A stretch of 64,000 nt of DNA. Source: Armatimonadota bacterium (GTDB taxonomy: Bacteria > Sysuimicrobiota > Sysuimicrobiia > Sysuimicrobiales > Kaftiobacteriaceae). The stretch is taken from the NCBI GenBank assembly GCA_031459765.1, contig JAVKHY010000001.1, positions 1 to 64,000 of the forward strand. Direction: 5' to 3'. Both the position numbers and the translations under genes were made by a program. Below, piece after piece: positions 6,988 through 14,349 of this stretch (positions are counted from its first letter, which is position 1; each line of letters begins with the position of its first letter). A model generated the notes under the pieces. The model made no database searches. It was given only the letters and a program-made list of their open reading frames with translations, and was not told the origin of the DNA.

Positions 6988-7428
6988 CTACTGCTGCGCC
7001 GCGGCTCGGCGGATGAGGCCGGCGCGGCGGAGCTGATAGTAGACGAAGCACCCGGCGCAGAAGTTGAAGACCACATTCACCATGGCCAGTACCGCGACGA
7101 GCAGTACCAGAGTCCAGCCCGCCACCGCCGCTCGCGCGGTCAGCGCGATCCATCCGGCGGCCAGAAACGCGGCGCCGACCCCCTGCGCAAATCGGTGCGG
7201 CGCCGGCTCATCGTCCACCAGGTTCGGACGCAGCCAGCCCAGCGGCAGAACGAGGCGCTGGTAGATCCCCCGGAACAGCCCCCAGGACGGCCGGGCGGTC
7301 GCCACCGCCAGAACCAAGGCCAGCAGCCCGGCCAGCCAGGGAAGATCGGCCAGGAAAGCGGCGGCCGAAACGACCGCGATGCTCACCTGATTGAATTTGA
7401 TCGCGTTGTGATCGACCTTCGTCACCAT
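6988..7428 (-). CDS. DUF4395 family membrane protein
   Basis: A protein of 146 residues with about four hydrophobic segments. The family signature is seen near the N-terminus (HNAIKFNQVSIAVVSAA) and at the C-terminal Cys pair in VVFNFCAGCFVYYQLRR. Function unknown; the CxxC at a membrane edge suggests a redox or sulfur-relay partner of the thioredoxin encoded 3 nt downstream. ATG 7428 follows AGGAGGGAGCG. The leader peptide and promoter upstream duplicate those of the rhodanese gene, tying both transcripts to the same signal. Confidence 0.85.
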   Translation of the reverse strand: MVTKVDHNAIKFNQVSIAVVSAAAFLADLPWLAGLLALVLAVATARPSWGLFRGIYQRLVLPLGWLRPNLVDDEPAPHRFAQGVGAAFLAAGWIALTARAAVAGWTLVLLVAVLAMVNVVFNFCAGCFVYYQLRRAGLIRRAAAQQ

Positions 7429-7523
7429 CGCTCCCTCCTCCGGACGCACCTGAATACACGAGATGCCACAACTACCGTCGGCGACGGTGGGTGGAAGCGG
7501 AGACGGGGTGTGCCTGAGAGCGA

Positions 7524-7628
7524 CTACGAGCGAGCCGGCGAAGGCACACGCTGCCTCCGCCGCGGACAGATGCACTGCCGGGGCGCGTACTGGACCGGCA
7601 ACCCTGCGCAGACGAATCGGAACGTCAT
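7524..7628 (-). CDS. Cysteine leader peptide B, upstream of DUF4395/thioredoxin
   Basis: A 34-residue ORF starting MTFRFVCAG and containing YAPRQCICPRRR near residues 14-25. The same PRQCICPRRR occurs in the leader peptide upstream of the rhodanese gene (9695-9769), in a similar position after a near-identical promoter. AAGGG lies 7 nt before the ATG. The RNA hairpin CGGCGGAGG / CCTTCGCCG (7562-7554 with 7544-7536) is also shared. I infer a ribosome-stalling attenuator responding to charged tRNA-Cys, by analogy with cysteine-responsive short ORFs of mycobacteria. Confidence 0.7.
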   Translation of the reverse strand: MTFRFVCAGLPVQYAPRQCICPRRRQRVPSPARS

Positions 7629-7658
7629 CGACGATCCCTTTTCCGACTCCTGCCGTCA

Positions 7659-7687
7659 AGATTAGGGGCGGGCCGCACCCCTGTCAA
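7659..7687 (-). promoter_or_regulatory. Promoter of the DUF4395/thioredoxin transcript
   Basis: TTGACA (7687-7682), 17-nt spacer, TAATCT (7664-7659), continuing TAATCTTGAC. The same hexamers, spacer length and TGAC extension recur at 9793-9821. Confidence 0.8.
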
Positions 7688-7711
7688 GGTTTCAGGCCCG
7701 GGGCTCTGCCT

Positions 7712-8686
7712 TCACATCCCGTTGCCCGAGGCCCGCCGGTGCAGCTCCGAGATGTGCGCGGCCGCCGCGGGGGAGACGCCGCTGGCCTCCAGGCGACGCA
7801 GGCAATTCTCGGCGAGGTCCCGCTGGAACTCCCGCACCAGGCTCACACCCCGCAGGAACGACGCGCCGGCCTCGCCCCCGCCGGCCAGCACGGCGAGGGA
7901 TTCCTGGATCTCCGGCGGGATGCCCGAGATGTCGCGCGCAAAACTGAGGCGCTCCTCCAGCGCGCCGACGAACCGGTCGATGGCCCGCGGATCCTGCCGG
8001 AGCTGGATCCGCACCCGTCCGGTGCCGTAGGCGACGTGGCGGGCCTCATCCTCGTGGGAGCGGGTGAAGATGGTGCGGCTGGCCTCCTCGGGGGCGATCC
8101 GGCGGAGGAAGGCGAACAGATCGAGGAACGTCCCCTCCCCCAGCACGTGCAGCAGGAAGGAGGCCTTGTCGAACTCGTCCTGGGCCAGCAGACCCCTCAA
8201 GGACGCCTCGGTGTTCGGATAGGCGCCGACGAAGCCCATGCCGTTCAAAAACAGACGCTTGGTGAACACCTCGACGTGGCGGGCTTCGTCCGCCACCTGG
8301 GTGGAGAGGAACAGCACCGGCTCCAGGTACGCCGGATGGATGCGGGGGACGAACTTCGCCGGGACATACCAGGCCGCGAACTCCTGCTGCACCATCCAGG
8401 TGAGCACCGCGCACAGCGCCCGCTCCACCGGCTCCGGAACACCGCGCCCCCGGGCCCAGGGAATGTCGCGGCCGGCATCCCACTGCCGTGCCCTGGCCTG
8501 CTCGTAGAGTTCCTCGACGCCTTCCGCCCACACCAGGCTCCGATCCAGCACCTGGAAGTCGTGGGCCACGCCTTCGCCCGGCGGATACAGCCCCCGCGGC
8601 GCCAGGCCCTGAGGGGTCGTGCGCTCCGGCGGGGCGCCGAGGATCGTCCCCAACCGCAGCTCAGGGCCCCGGATCGTCTCAGACAT
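7712..8686 (-). CDS. Ferritin-like di-iron protein of unknown function
   Basis: A protein of 324 residues with a ferritin-like four-helix core. Candidate metal ligands are Glu in MVQQEFAAWY, Glu and His in VADEARHVEVF, Glu in GEGTFLDLF and Glu and His in HEDEARHVAYG. The two ExxH motifs on paired helices are the pattern of ribonucleotide-reductase-R2-like and AurF-like oxygenases. The substrate is not readable. ATG 8686 follows GGAGGAG. It lies 48 nt downstream of the rhodanese gene on the same strand, so it may share that cysteine-leader transcript. Confidence 0.75.
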   Translation of the reverse strand: MSETIRGPELRLGTILGAPPERTTPQGLAPRGLYPPGEGVAHDFQVLDRSLVWAEGVEELYEQARARQWDAGRDIPWARGRGVPEPVERALCAVLTWMVQQEFAAWYVPAKFVPRIHPAYLEPVLFLSTQVADEARHVEVFTKRLFLNGMGFVGAYPNTEASLRGLLAQDEFDKASFLLHVLGEGTFLDLFAFLRRIAPEEASRTIFTRSHEDEARHVAYGTGRVRIQLRQDPRAIDRFVGALEERLSFARDISGIPPEIQESLAVLAGGGEAGASFLRGVSLVREFQRDLAENCLRRLEASGVSPAAAAHISELHRRASGNGM

Positions 8687-8734
8687 CGGTCTCCTCCGCA
8701 CCGGAGCGCCGGCGTGTCAATCGCAACGCGGTGA

Positions 8735-9577
8735 TCACCGCTCGATCGGCGCGCCGACCAGGCTACCCCACTCCGTCCACGAGCCGTCGTAGTTCTTCAC
8801 CCGCTCGTAGCCGAGGAGGTACTTCAGGGTGAACCAGGTCAGCGAAGACCGCTCCCCGATCCGGCAGTAGGCGACGACCTCCTGCTCCGGGCGGATCCCG
8901 TGAGCCTCGTAGAGGGCCCGCAGCTCCTCGGGAGCCTTGAACCGTCCATCCTCCCGGACGTTCTCCCCCCAGGGGATGTTGCGGGCGCCGGGGATGTGCC
9001 CCCCGCGCTGCGCGCCCTCCTGGGGATAGGCCGGAGGCGCCAGGAGGTCGCCGGAGAACTCCGCCGGGGAGCGCACGTCCACCAGGGCCACACCGGGATG
9101 GCCCAGGCTGCGCAGCAGGTCGTCCCGGAACGTGCGGATGGAGAGATCCGGGCCGCCGGCACGGTACTCCGTCGGCGAGAAGCGCGGGACCTCCGCGGTC
9201 AGCGCCCGGCCGTCCCGCAGCCAGCGGTCGCGGCCGCCGTTGAGGACGCGGACGTCGCGGTGGCCGTAGTACTTGAACAGCCAGAAGACGTACGTGGCGA
9301 ACCAGTTGTTGCGGTCGCCGTAGAGGATGACGGTGTGATCATGACTGACGCCGCGGTCGCCCAGGAGACGGGCGAAGCGCTCCCGGTCCACCCAGTCCCT
9401 CACCACCGGATCCTGGAGATCCTCCTTCCAGTGCAGACGGAGGGCGCGGGGAATGTGGCCCTCGTCATAAAGTCGCGGGTCCTCATCGGCCTCAATGATC
9501 CGCACCGCGGGGTCCGCGTGATGCGCATCGACCCAGTCGGTCTCCACGAGCACGTCGGGATACGCATAGCCGGCCAT
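8735..9577 (-). CDS. Thiosulfate sulfurtransferase, tandem rhodanese
   Basis: A protein of 280 residues with two rhodanese domains. The N-terminal domain is inactive (DRNNWF in the active-site loop) and the C-terminal domain carries the catalytic Cys in YCRIGERSS near residue 238, the loop type of actinobacterial CysA/SseA enzymes. It transfers sulfane sulfur from thiosulfate to an acceptor such as cyanide or a thiol. The C-terminal NYDGSWTEWGSLVG is also characteristic. ATG 9577 has AGGGAGGTGG upstream. It is preceded by a 192-nt leader with a cysteine-codon leader peptide. Confidence 0.92.
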   Translation of the reverse strand: MAGYAYPDVLVETDWVDAHHADPAVRIIEADEDPRLYDEGHIPRALRLHWKEDLQDPVVRDWVDRERFARLLGDRGVSHDHTVILYGDRNNWFATYVFWLFKYYGHRDVRVLNGGRDRWLRDGRALTAEVPRFSPTEYRAGGPDLSIRTFRDDLLRSLGHPGVALVDVRSPAEFSGDLLAPPAYPQEGAQRGGHIPGARNIPWGENVREDGRFKAPEELRALYEAHGIRPEQEVVAYCRIGERSSLTWFTLKYLLGYERVKNYDGSWTEWGSLVGAPIER

Positions 9578-9694
9578 GGTTCCACCTCCCTGATGATGAG
9601 GGAAACGCCTTCGGGTTTGAGCGGCTGCGGAGGCAGAGCCGGCGCCTTCGGAGGAGACTGCGGGATCAGCTCTCAGAGCGGCGAAGGCGCGGAG

Positions 9695-9769
9695 CTACCT
9701 CCGCCGGGGACAGATGCACTGCCGCGGGAGGTAATGCGCACGATGGCCAAGCGCGAAGCGGGATACCAT
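9695..9769 (-). CDS. Cysteine leader peptide A, upstream of rhodanese
   Basis: A 24-residue ORF, MVSRFALG then HRAHYLPRQCICPRRR, ending with TAG. Cys codons are TGC and TGT separated by one Ile codon. The last ten residues match leader peptide B. AGGAA precedes the ATG. The stop codon falls in the loop of the CGGCGGAGG / CCTTCGCCG hairpin. Within the coding part, ACCTCCC (9732-9726) is complementary to the rhodanese Shine-Dalgarno GGGAGGT (9590-9584), so ribosome stalling on the Cys codons could free the downstream site. Confidence 0.72.
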   Translation of the reverse strand: MVSRFALGHRAHYLPRQCICPRRR

Positions 9770-9792
9770 GACATTCCTGATAACTCGGGTCA

Positions 9793-9821
9793 AGATTAGG
9801 CGGATTCCGCCGTCGTGTCAA
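9793..9821 (-). promoter_or_regulatory. Promoter of the rhodanese transcript
   Basis: TTGACA (9821-9816), 17-nt spacer, TAATCT (9798-9793), continuing TAATCTTGAC. Same architecture as 7659-7687. It starts 5 nt after the terC stop codon. Confidence 0.82.
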
Positions 9822-9825
9822 TGCC

Positions 9826-10779
9826 CTATTTCGACTGGGACCCGGGGGGGGAGAGATCGCGCGCCACGCGGTGGGCGTTCCGGGCCAGGCGGATGCGGGT
9901 GGTGAAGAGGAGGGCCAGGACACGGGTGGCTCCCGCGAAACCGCTGAACAGCCAGGCGACGGGCTTCAGTGCCCACAGGAAGATCAGGCTGACCAGCCCC
10001 AGCACGCGCCTGAGCCAGGTAAGGTGCCGGCCGACCTTCTGGAGCGTTGCCGACCGGCCGTAGAGCACGCTGAGGACCAGGGTTCCCGCCGACACGGCGA
10101 ATTTCTGCGCATCGTCGAGGCGGATGTGCCAGAGATCTTCCAACAGCAGTTCGAGCCCGATGTTCAGCACCAGCAGGTAGGCCGCCGCCTCGAGCACCGG
10201 GTAGCGCTGAATCAGCCACACGAAGATCCCGGCGGCGAAGCGCATGGTGAGAATGCCCAGCGCCACCCCGGTGAAAACGACCCACAGTTCGCGCGAGAGG
10301 GCCACGGCGGCGACGACATTGTCCAGACTGAAGGCGAGGTCGGCCAGCTCGACGGCGACGACGACACTCCAGAAGGACCGCTCCCCCCGCCGGAGGGGCT
10401 CGCCGACGGCGTTTCGGGCATCTTCTTCGGCCGTCCCGGGGCCGAAATCTCCCAAGTGGTCCGCGGCCAGCTTGATGAGGTACAACCCCCCGAGCAGGAG
10501 CAGCCAGCGGTTCCGCACCACCCAGGTGGCGACGAACAGCATCGTCCCCCGGCCCAGGTAGGCGCCCAACAGCCCTACTTTGAGCGCGGCCAGGCGCTGC
10601 CCGCCCAGCAGCCGGTGCACGGGCTGCTGAAGGAATCTCAGGAGTCGGGGCCAGGGGATGGGGTCTTCCCTGGGCAGCCGGGAGACCATGGCGCCCAGGA
10701 CTGCGGCGTTGTCGATGGAGAGGATGCCCTCCAGGTAGATGAGCTGGAGGACGATCAGGACGACGCCGAGGTCAATCAC
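9826..10779 (-). CDS. TerC family membrane protein
   Basis: A protein of 317 residues with about 7-9 TM segments. Two acidic TM motifs of the TerC family are present: YLEGILSIDNAAVLGAM at the N-terminus and LAFSLDNVVAAVA near residue 148. Such proteins are linked to Mn2+ export or tellurium resistance. GTG start is the only reasonable choice, but the purine-rich GAGGGA abuts it, so the true start may be slightly different. It stands alone, with the rhodanese promoter directly after it. Confidence 0.88.
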   Translation of the reverse strand: MIDLGVVLIVLQLIYLEGILSIDNAAVLGAMVSRLPREDPIPWPRLLRFLQQPVHRLLGGQRLAALKVGLLGAYLGRGTMLFVATWVVRNRWLLLLGGLYLIKLAADHLGDFGPGTAEEDARNAVGEPLRRGERSFWSVVVAVELADLAFSLDNVVAAVALSRELWVVFTGVALGILTMRFAAGIFVWLIQRYPVLEAAAYLLVLNIGLELLLEDLWHIRLDDAQKFAVSAGTLVLSVLYGRSATLQKVGRHLTWLRRVLGLVSLIFLWALKPVAWLFSGFAGATRVLALLFTTRIRLARNAHRVARDLSPPGSQSK

Positions 10780-10817
10780 TCCCTCAGTCTATCGAACCCC
10801 CCGGACGGCCGCAACGC

Positions 10818-11300
10818 TCACCGGTGTTTGTACTGGCGCCGCAGGACGTAGATCTGCGCCGCGTGATACTGATCGTGGTGCGCGATCCCGATGGCAAAGT
10901 CGATGACGCGGGCCTGCCCTCCCTCCAGCCACCAGGCCTTGCCAAGAATTTCGGGCAGGCGCTCCTCGCGCAGCGCGCTCAACTCCTCCAGCAGCCGGCC
11001 GTGGGCGTCCTCGAGTTCCTTCCTGGCCTCCTCCCACCCCTGCGCCGTGGGCGCCACGGGGCGCCAGTCCATCTCCTCGCTGTACGTCCAGGGCCGGCCG
11101 GCCAGCCGCGCGGTCACGGCATCCTTCCAGTAGGCCATGTGTCGGACGATCTCGGCGATGGTGTGCTGCTCCGGGTTGGGTCGCCAGGATGCTTCTTCCG
11201 CGGTCACCCCCTCTAGAGAGGGCAGGACGCCGTTGCCGGCCCAGTTCCCCCGACGGTAGGTCTGGTCGCAGTGCTCGACGATCCAGCGGGTAATCTCCAT
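10818..11300 (-). CDS. DinB-like four-helix protein
   Basis: A protein of 160 residues of the DinB / YfiT-like superfamily. The metal-binding histidines appear as QHTIAEIVRHMAYWKD near residue 46 and HHDQYHAAQIYVLR at the C-terminus. Members are putative metal-dependent enzymes, some acting on bacillithiol or mycothiol conjugates; the substrate here is unknown. ATG 11300 has AGGAG 7 nt upstream, inside the tail of the radical SAM gene, which it overlaps by 88 nt. Confidence 0.85.
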   Translation of the reverse strand: MEITRWIVEHCDQTYRRGNWAGNGVLPSLEGVTAEEASWRPNPEQHTIAEIVRHMAYWKDAVTARLAGRPWTYSEEMDWRPVAPTAQGWEEARKELEDAHGRLLEELSALREERLPEILGKAWWLEGGQARVIDFAIGIAHHDQYHAAQIYVLRRQYKHR

Positions 11301-12274
11301 GCGGTTCTCCTTCCGAAGAGTTCGAGCTGCTTAGGCGGCTGCTCGGTGACGGTCGCGGGACCCGCCGCCGGGATCTCGCGCGACCGCAGGCCGACCCGGG
11401 CCTGGATCGCGGCCACAACACGCTGCACCTGCCTCCGATAAACCGGAGGCGCGTACTTGCCCCGGTAGAGTCGCCGATACTCCGGGACCAGTTGGGGATA
11501 CCGATGCGTCAGGAACTCGAAGAACGCATCGCGCGTGATCTCGCCCAGGTGCAGGGTCACCGTGGCCAGCGACGCCGCCCCGTACTCCCTGGCCGCGGTC
11601 ACCACCTCGGTCAGCGTCCGCACGTCGTCGGTGATGCCGGGGAGGACGGGGGCCAGCATGATCACCGTGGGGATGCCCGCCCGCGACAGCGTCCGCAGCG
11701 CTTCCAGCCGCTTGACGGGCGCGGGCGCCCCGGGTTCGATCTCCCTGGCCACGCGCTCGTCCATGGTGGCTACGCTGAAGCACACCCGCACGCCCGGCCC
11801 CCGGGCCAGCTCCCGCAGCACGTCCAGGTCGCGGACGATCATCGACGATCGGGTGATCAGCCCCACGGGGGTGCGATAGTCCCGCAGGGCCTCGAGGATC
11901 CGCCGGGTGATCTTGTAGGCCCCCTCGGCCGGCTGATAGGGGTCGGTCGCGGTCCCGACTTCCAACTCCTCATGCGCCCACGATGGATGCGCCAGTTCGC
12001 GCCGCAGGATCTCCGGCGCGTTGATCTTCACGAAGATGCGATTGCCCCAGTTGTTGACCCCGTCCTGGTCGAGGAACCAATGCGTGCGACGAGCGTAGCA
12101 GAACGAACACTGGTGCTCGCATCCCCGGTACGGATTGATGGACCATTGGAACGGCATCCCCCTGACCCGGTTGAGGACGGACTTCGCCTCCACCTCGACC
12201 CACACGACCCGGGGATTGACGCGGACCCCGGTGGTCTTGAAGAGCCGTGGCTGGAGCGCCACAGAGGACGTCAT
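11213..12274 (-). CDS. Radical SAM protein, Rv2578c / SplB-like family
   Basis: A protein of 353 residues. The [4Fe-4S] cluster motif is in YRGCEHQCSFCYARRTH near residue 50 (C-x3-C-x2-C). The following WGNRIFVKINAPEILRREL and TATDPYQPAEGAYKITR segments are typical of the Rv2578c-like group related to spore photoproduct lyase. A QLELF motif lies near residue 320, after which the reading frame continues 30 residues into the DinB gene. ATG 12274 is preferred; a GTG at 12298 is possible. A TATTACACT element just upstream suggests a short or absent leader. Substrate unknown. Confidence 0.85.
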   Translation of the reverse strand: MTSSVALQPRLFKTTGVRVNPRVVWVEVEAKSVLNRVRGMPFQWSINPYRGCEHQCSFCYARRTHWFLDQDGVNNWGNRIFVKINAPEILRRELAHPSWAHEELEVGTATDPYQPAEGAYKITRRILEALRDYRTPVGLITRSSMIVRDLDVLRELARGPGVRVCFSVATMDERVAREIEPGAPAPVKRLEALRTLSRAGIPTVIMLAPVLPGITDDVRTLTEVVTAAREYGAASLATVTLHLGEITRDAFFEFLTHRYPQLVPEYRRLYRGKYAPPVYRRQVQRVVAAIQARVGLRSREIPAAGPATVTEQPPKQLELFGRRTAWRLPAGSSSTATRPTVGGTGPATASCPL

Positions 12275-12345
12275 ACGGAAAAGTGTAATATCGAACACTT
12301 GTTCGCATCAATAGGGTGGCTGCCGCGCCGGCGGACGCGGATTTC

Positions 12346-13275
12346 CTACTCGGCGCAGGTCAGGCAGGGTTCGGGACCCAGCTTCGGCCGAGTCTCCACG
12401 GGGAGGGGCTGGCTGATGACCGCGGCATACACGCTGGCCAGCACGAGCCCTCCGCCGACCAGGAGAGAAGCCGACACCCGCGCGCCCTCGAGGATGGCGG
12501 CAACGACGATGGCCACGATCGGAAACAGGACGAACTGGTAGTTCGCGGCGGATGCCGTCCATCGCTTGAGGACGAACAGGAAGAGGACGAACGCGGTGCT
12601 CGAGCCGAGGAGGACCAGGTAGGCAAGCGCGATCCAGGTGCCCGTCCGCGCGGGAATCGCCCAGGGCTCGCGCAGCAGGAGCGAGAGGGCGGCGAGCACG
12701 ACGACGCCGGCGGCCAGTGCCACGACATTGGTGCTCACGGGATGCGTCTTGGGGAACTGCTTGACGAGGACCGTGGACTCGGCCACGCAGACGGCGGCGG
12801 CGACCATGGCCAGCATCGAACCGTAGGGAACTTCCGAGCTGACCGACCCCCGGAAGACGACGGCGATGCCGGCCAGTGCGATGACCCCGCCGGCCAGTGT
12901 CGGCCAGCGGAATGGTTCCTGGCGGTGGAGGACGGCCAGAAGAAACGTCAGGAGCGGCGCGGACGCCAGCACCACGGCGGCCAGACCGGCCGGTACGTGG
13001 CGCAAGCCCCAGTAGGCGAACGCATAGCCGGCTCCAAATCCCAGCAGGCCATAGATGACTGCGCCCAGCAACGCGCGCCCGCGCGGCAGGGGAACCCGCT
13101 GCACGAGGGCGAGCCCGAGCAGGAGCAGCGCCGCCGCAGCAAAGCGCAAGCTCGCACCCCAGAACGGCGGGAGCTCGCGGTTGCTGAAGCGCACGGCCAC
13201 GAAGTTCGTCCCACCGATCAGGACGATGACCGCGAAGACCAGCAGGGTCAGCCGATCAGGCACGCGGGGTGTCAT
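12346..13275 (-). CDS. EamA/DMT family transporter
   Basis: A protein of 309 residues with ten predicted TM segments in two EamA repeats (for example FWGASLRFAAAALLLLG and AAAVCVAESTVLVKQFPK). It should export a small metabolite such as an amino acid, but the substrate cannot be read. It ends in a short CLTCAE tail with two cysteines, unusual for the family. No clear partner gene adjoins it. Confidence 0.88.
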   Translation of the reverse strand: MTPRVPDRLTLLVFAVIVLIGGTNFVAVRFSNRELPPFWGASLRFAAAALLLLGLALVQRVPLPRGRALLGAVIYGLLGFGAGYAFAYWGLRHVPAGLAAVVLASAPLLTFLLAVLHRQEPFRWPTLAGGVIALAGIAVVFRGSVSSEVPYGSMLAMVAAAVCVAESTVLVKQFPKTHPVSTNVVALAAGVVVLAALSLLLREPWAIPARTGTWIALAYLVLLGSSTAFVLFLFVLKRWTASAANYQFVLFPIVAIVVAAILEGARVSASLLVGGGLVLASVYAAVISQPLPVETRPKLGPEPCLTCAE

Positions 13276-13428
13276 ATCAGCGCAGTTCGACGTCGGGCTC
13301 CCATGGCCTTTGCCGTTCTGGTCTGGCCCGCGTCCGGGCGAACGATTCACCGGTGATCAGCGTATCCCAGGGTAGCACCGCGTCTTGGACACCCTCCCCC
13401 GGGGAAGGCCGCAAGCGAAAGAGCTAGA

Positions 13429-13617
13429 GTGCTGCCGCGCCTCACCCTCGTCGAGCCGACGGCGAACGCCGATGCCATCCTGCGCCTGACCGTGGTCCGG
13501 CACGGCCTCGGCCCGGCGTCGGTCCGCGTGTACGTCGATCCGCGGACCACCCCAGGTCAGTTGCTCCGCCTGGCAGATGGCCTGGTTGTTCGTCGATGCC
13601 GCGGTGGTGACCGGTGA
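13429..13617 (+). CDS. Small hypothetical ORF (possibly 5' half of a frameshifted gene)
   Basis: A 62-residue ORF with GTG start and strongly GC-rich third positions, so it looks coding. It is not recognised. It overlaps the next ORF by 41 nt in another frame; the sequence RVYVDPRTTPGQLL reads naturally on into the second frame at about 13570, suggesting one gene of about 140 residues broken by a frameshift. No good ribosome-binding site is seen. Confidence 0.4.
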   Translation: MLPRLTLVEPTANADAILRLTVVRHGLGPASVRVYVDPRTTPGQLLRLADGLVVRRCRGGDR

Positions 13618-13849
13618 GACGATCCGGTGGCAGGGCCTTCTCCGGGCAAGACGCCGGTTGAACCTCCCCTGCGTCCGCCGTAATGTTCCGGTCATCGTCT
13701 ACACTCCCGCGGAAGACATCGATCCTCGACTGGTTCAGGACGTCGTCGATGACCTGGGGCGGCGACTTGCGGGCTATGTCCGGACGGAGTTCCGCGCCAT
13801 GCAGAACCCGCCCCCGCCGCCTCCCGCGGACGACGAGGTGAGCCGCTAG
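13577..13849 (+). CDS. Small hypothetical protein
   Basis: A 90-residue ORF with coding-like third-position GC. It begins MAWLFVDAAVVTGETIRWQG, has an acidic helical middle (EDIDPRLVQDVVDDLGRRL) and a Pro-rich tail. No family recognised. It may be the 3' half of the ORF starting at 13429, or an independent small protein. It is convergent with the chromate-resistance gene. Confidence 0.45.
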   Translation: MAWLFVDAAVVTGETIRWQGLLRARRRLNLPCVRRNVPVIVYTPAEDIDPRLVQDVVDDLGRRLAGYVRTEFRAMQNPPPPPPADDEVSR

Positions 13850-13868
13850 GTCGGCGCGCCCGGCCGGA

Positions 13869-14309
13869 TCACGCCCGGGCGTTCACGCGCTCCCGGCACC
13901 AGGCGTAGAGGGCGTCGTAGACCGGCATCTGCGCCTCGAGCTTCTCGTGGTCCCGGTCGCCGTAGAGCGTCGCGAACCCGTGGGCCACGGCGCGCAACCC
14001 CGCGGCTTCCGGCTCGAGGGCGATGTCCTGGGGGATGTCGGCGCCGTGCACGATGCGCCCCAGCAGCAACAGGCCCGGATCGCGCAGGTCGTACTTGCGC
14101 AGGATCGACTCGAAGCTGCAGCGGCCTTCGACGTGGCCCAGTTCGGCGCCCGCCACGTCGAACACAGTGGCCCCTTCATGGGCCGCCGCCTGCTCGACTT
14201 CGTCCGGCGCGACGTAGAGGAACTCGGCGGCGGGATCGATGAACCGCCGGATGAGCCACGGGCAGGCGATGCGGTCCACCTTCGCGTTCCTGCGGGTTAC
14301 CCATTTCAT
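13869..14309 (-). CDS. Chromate resistance protein ChrB-like, C-terminal domain only
   Basis: A protein of 146 residues matching the ChrB C-terminal domain: it begins KWVTRRNAKVDRIACPWLIR, continues FLYVAPDEVEQAA, and has HGADIPQDIALEPEAAGL near residue 90. Full ChrB also has an N-terminal half that is absent here; stand-alone versions are common. ChrB proteins sense or help detoxify chromate, but no chrA transporter is adjacent. ATG 14309 follows GGAGGAG. It lies 40 nt downstream of the peptide permease gene. Confidence 0.85.
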   Translation of the reverse strand: MKWVTRRNAKVDRIACPWLIRRFIDPAAEFLYVAPDEVEQAAAHEGATVFDVAGAELGHVEGRCSFESILRKYDLRDPGLLLLGRIVHGADIPQDIALEPEAAGLRAVAHGFATLYGDRDHEKLEAQMPVYDALYAWCRERVNARA

Positions 14310-14349
14310 GACACTCCTCCGCGGTTTGAAACCGTCGCTCTCCTTCGGA

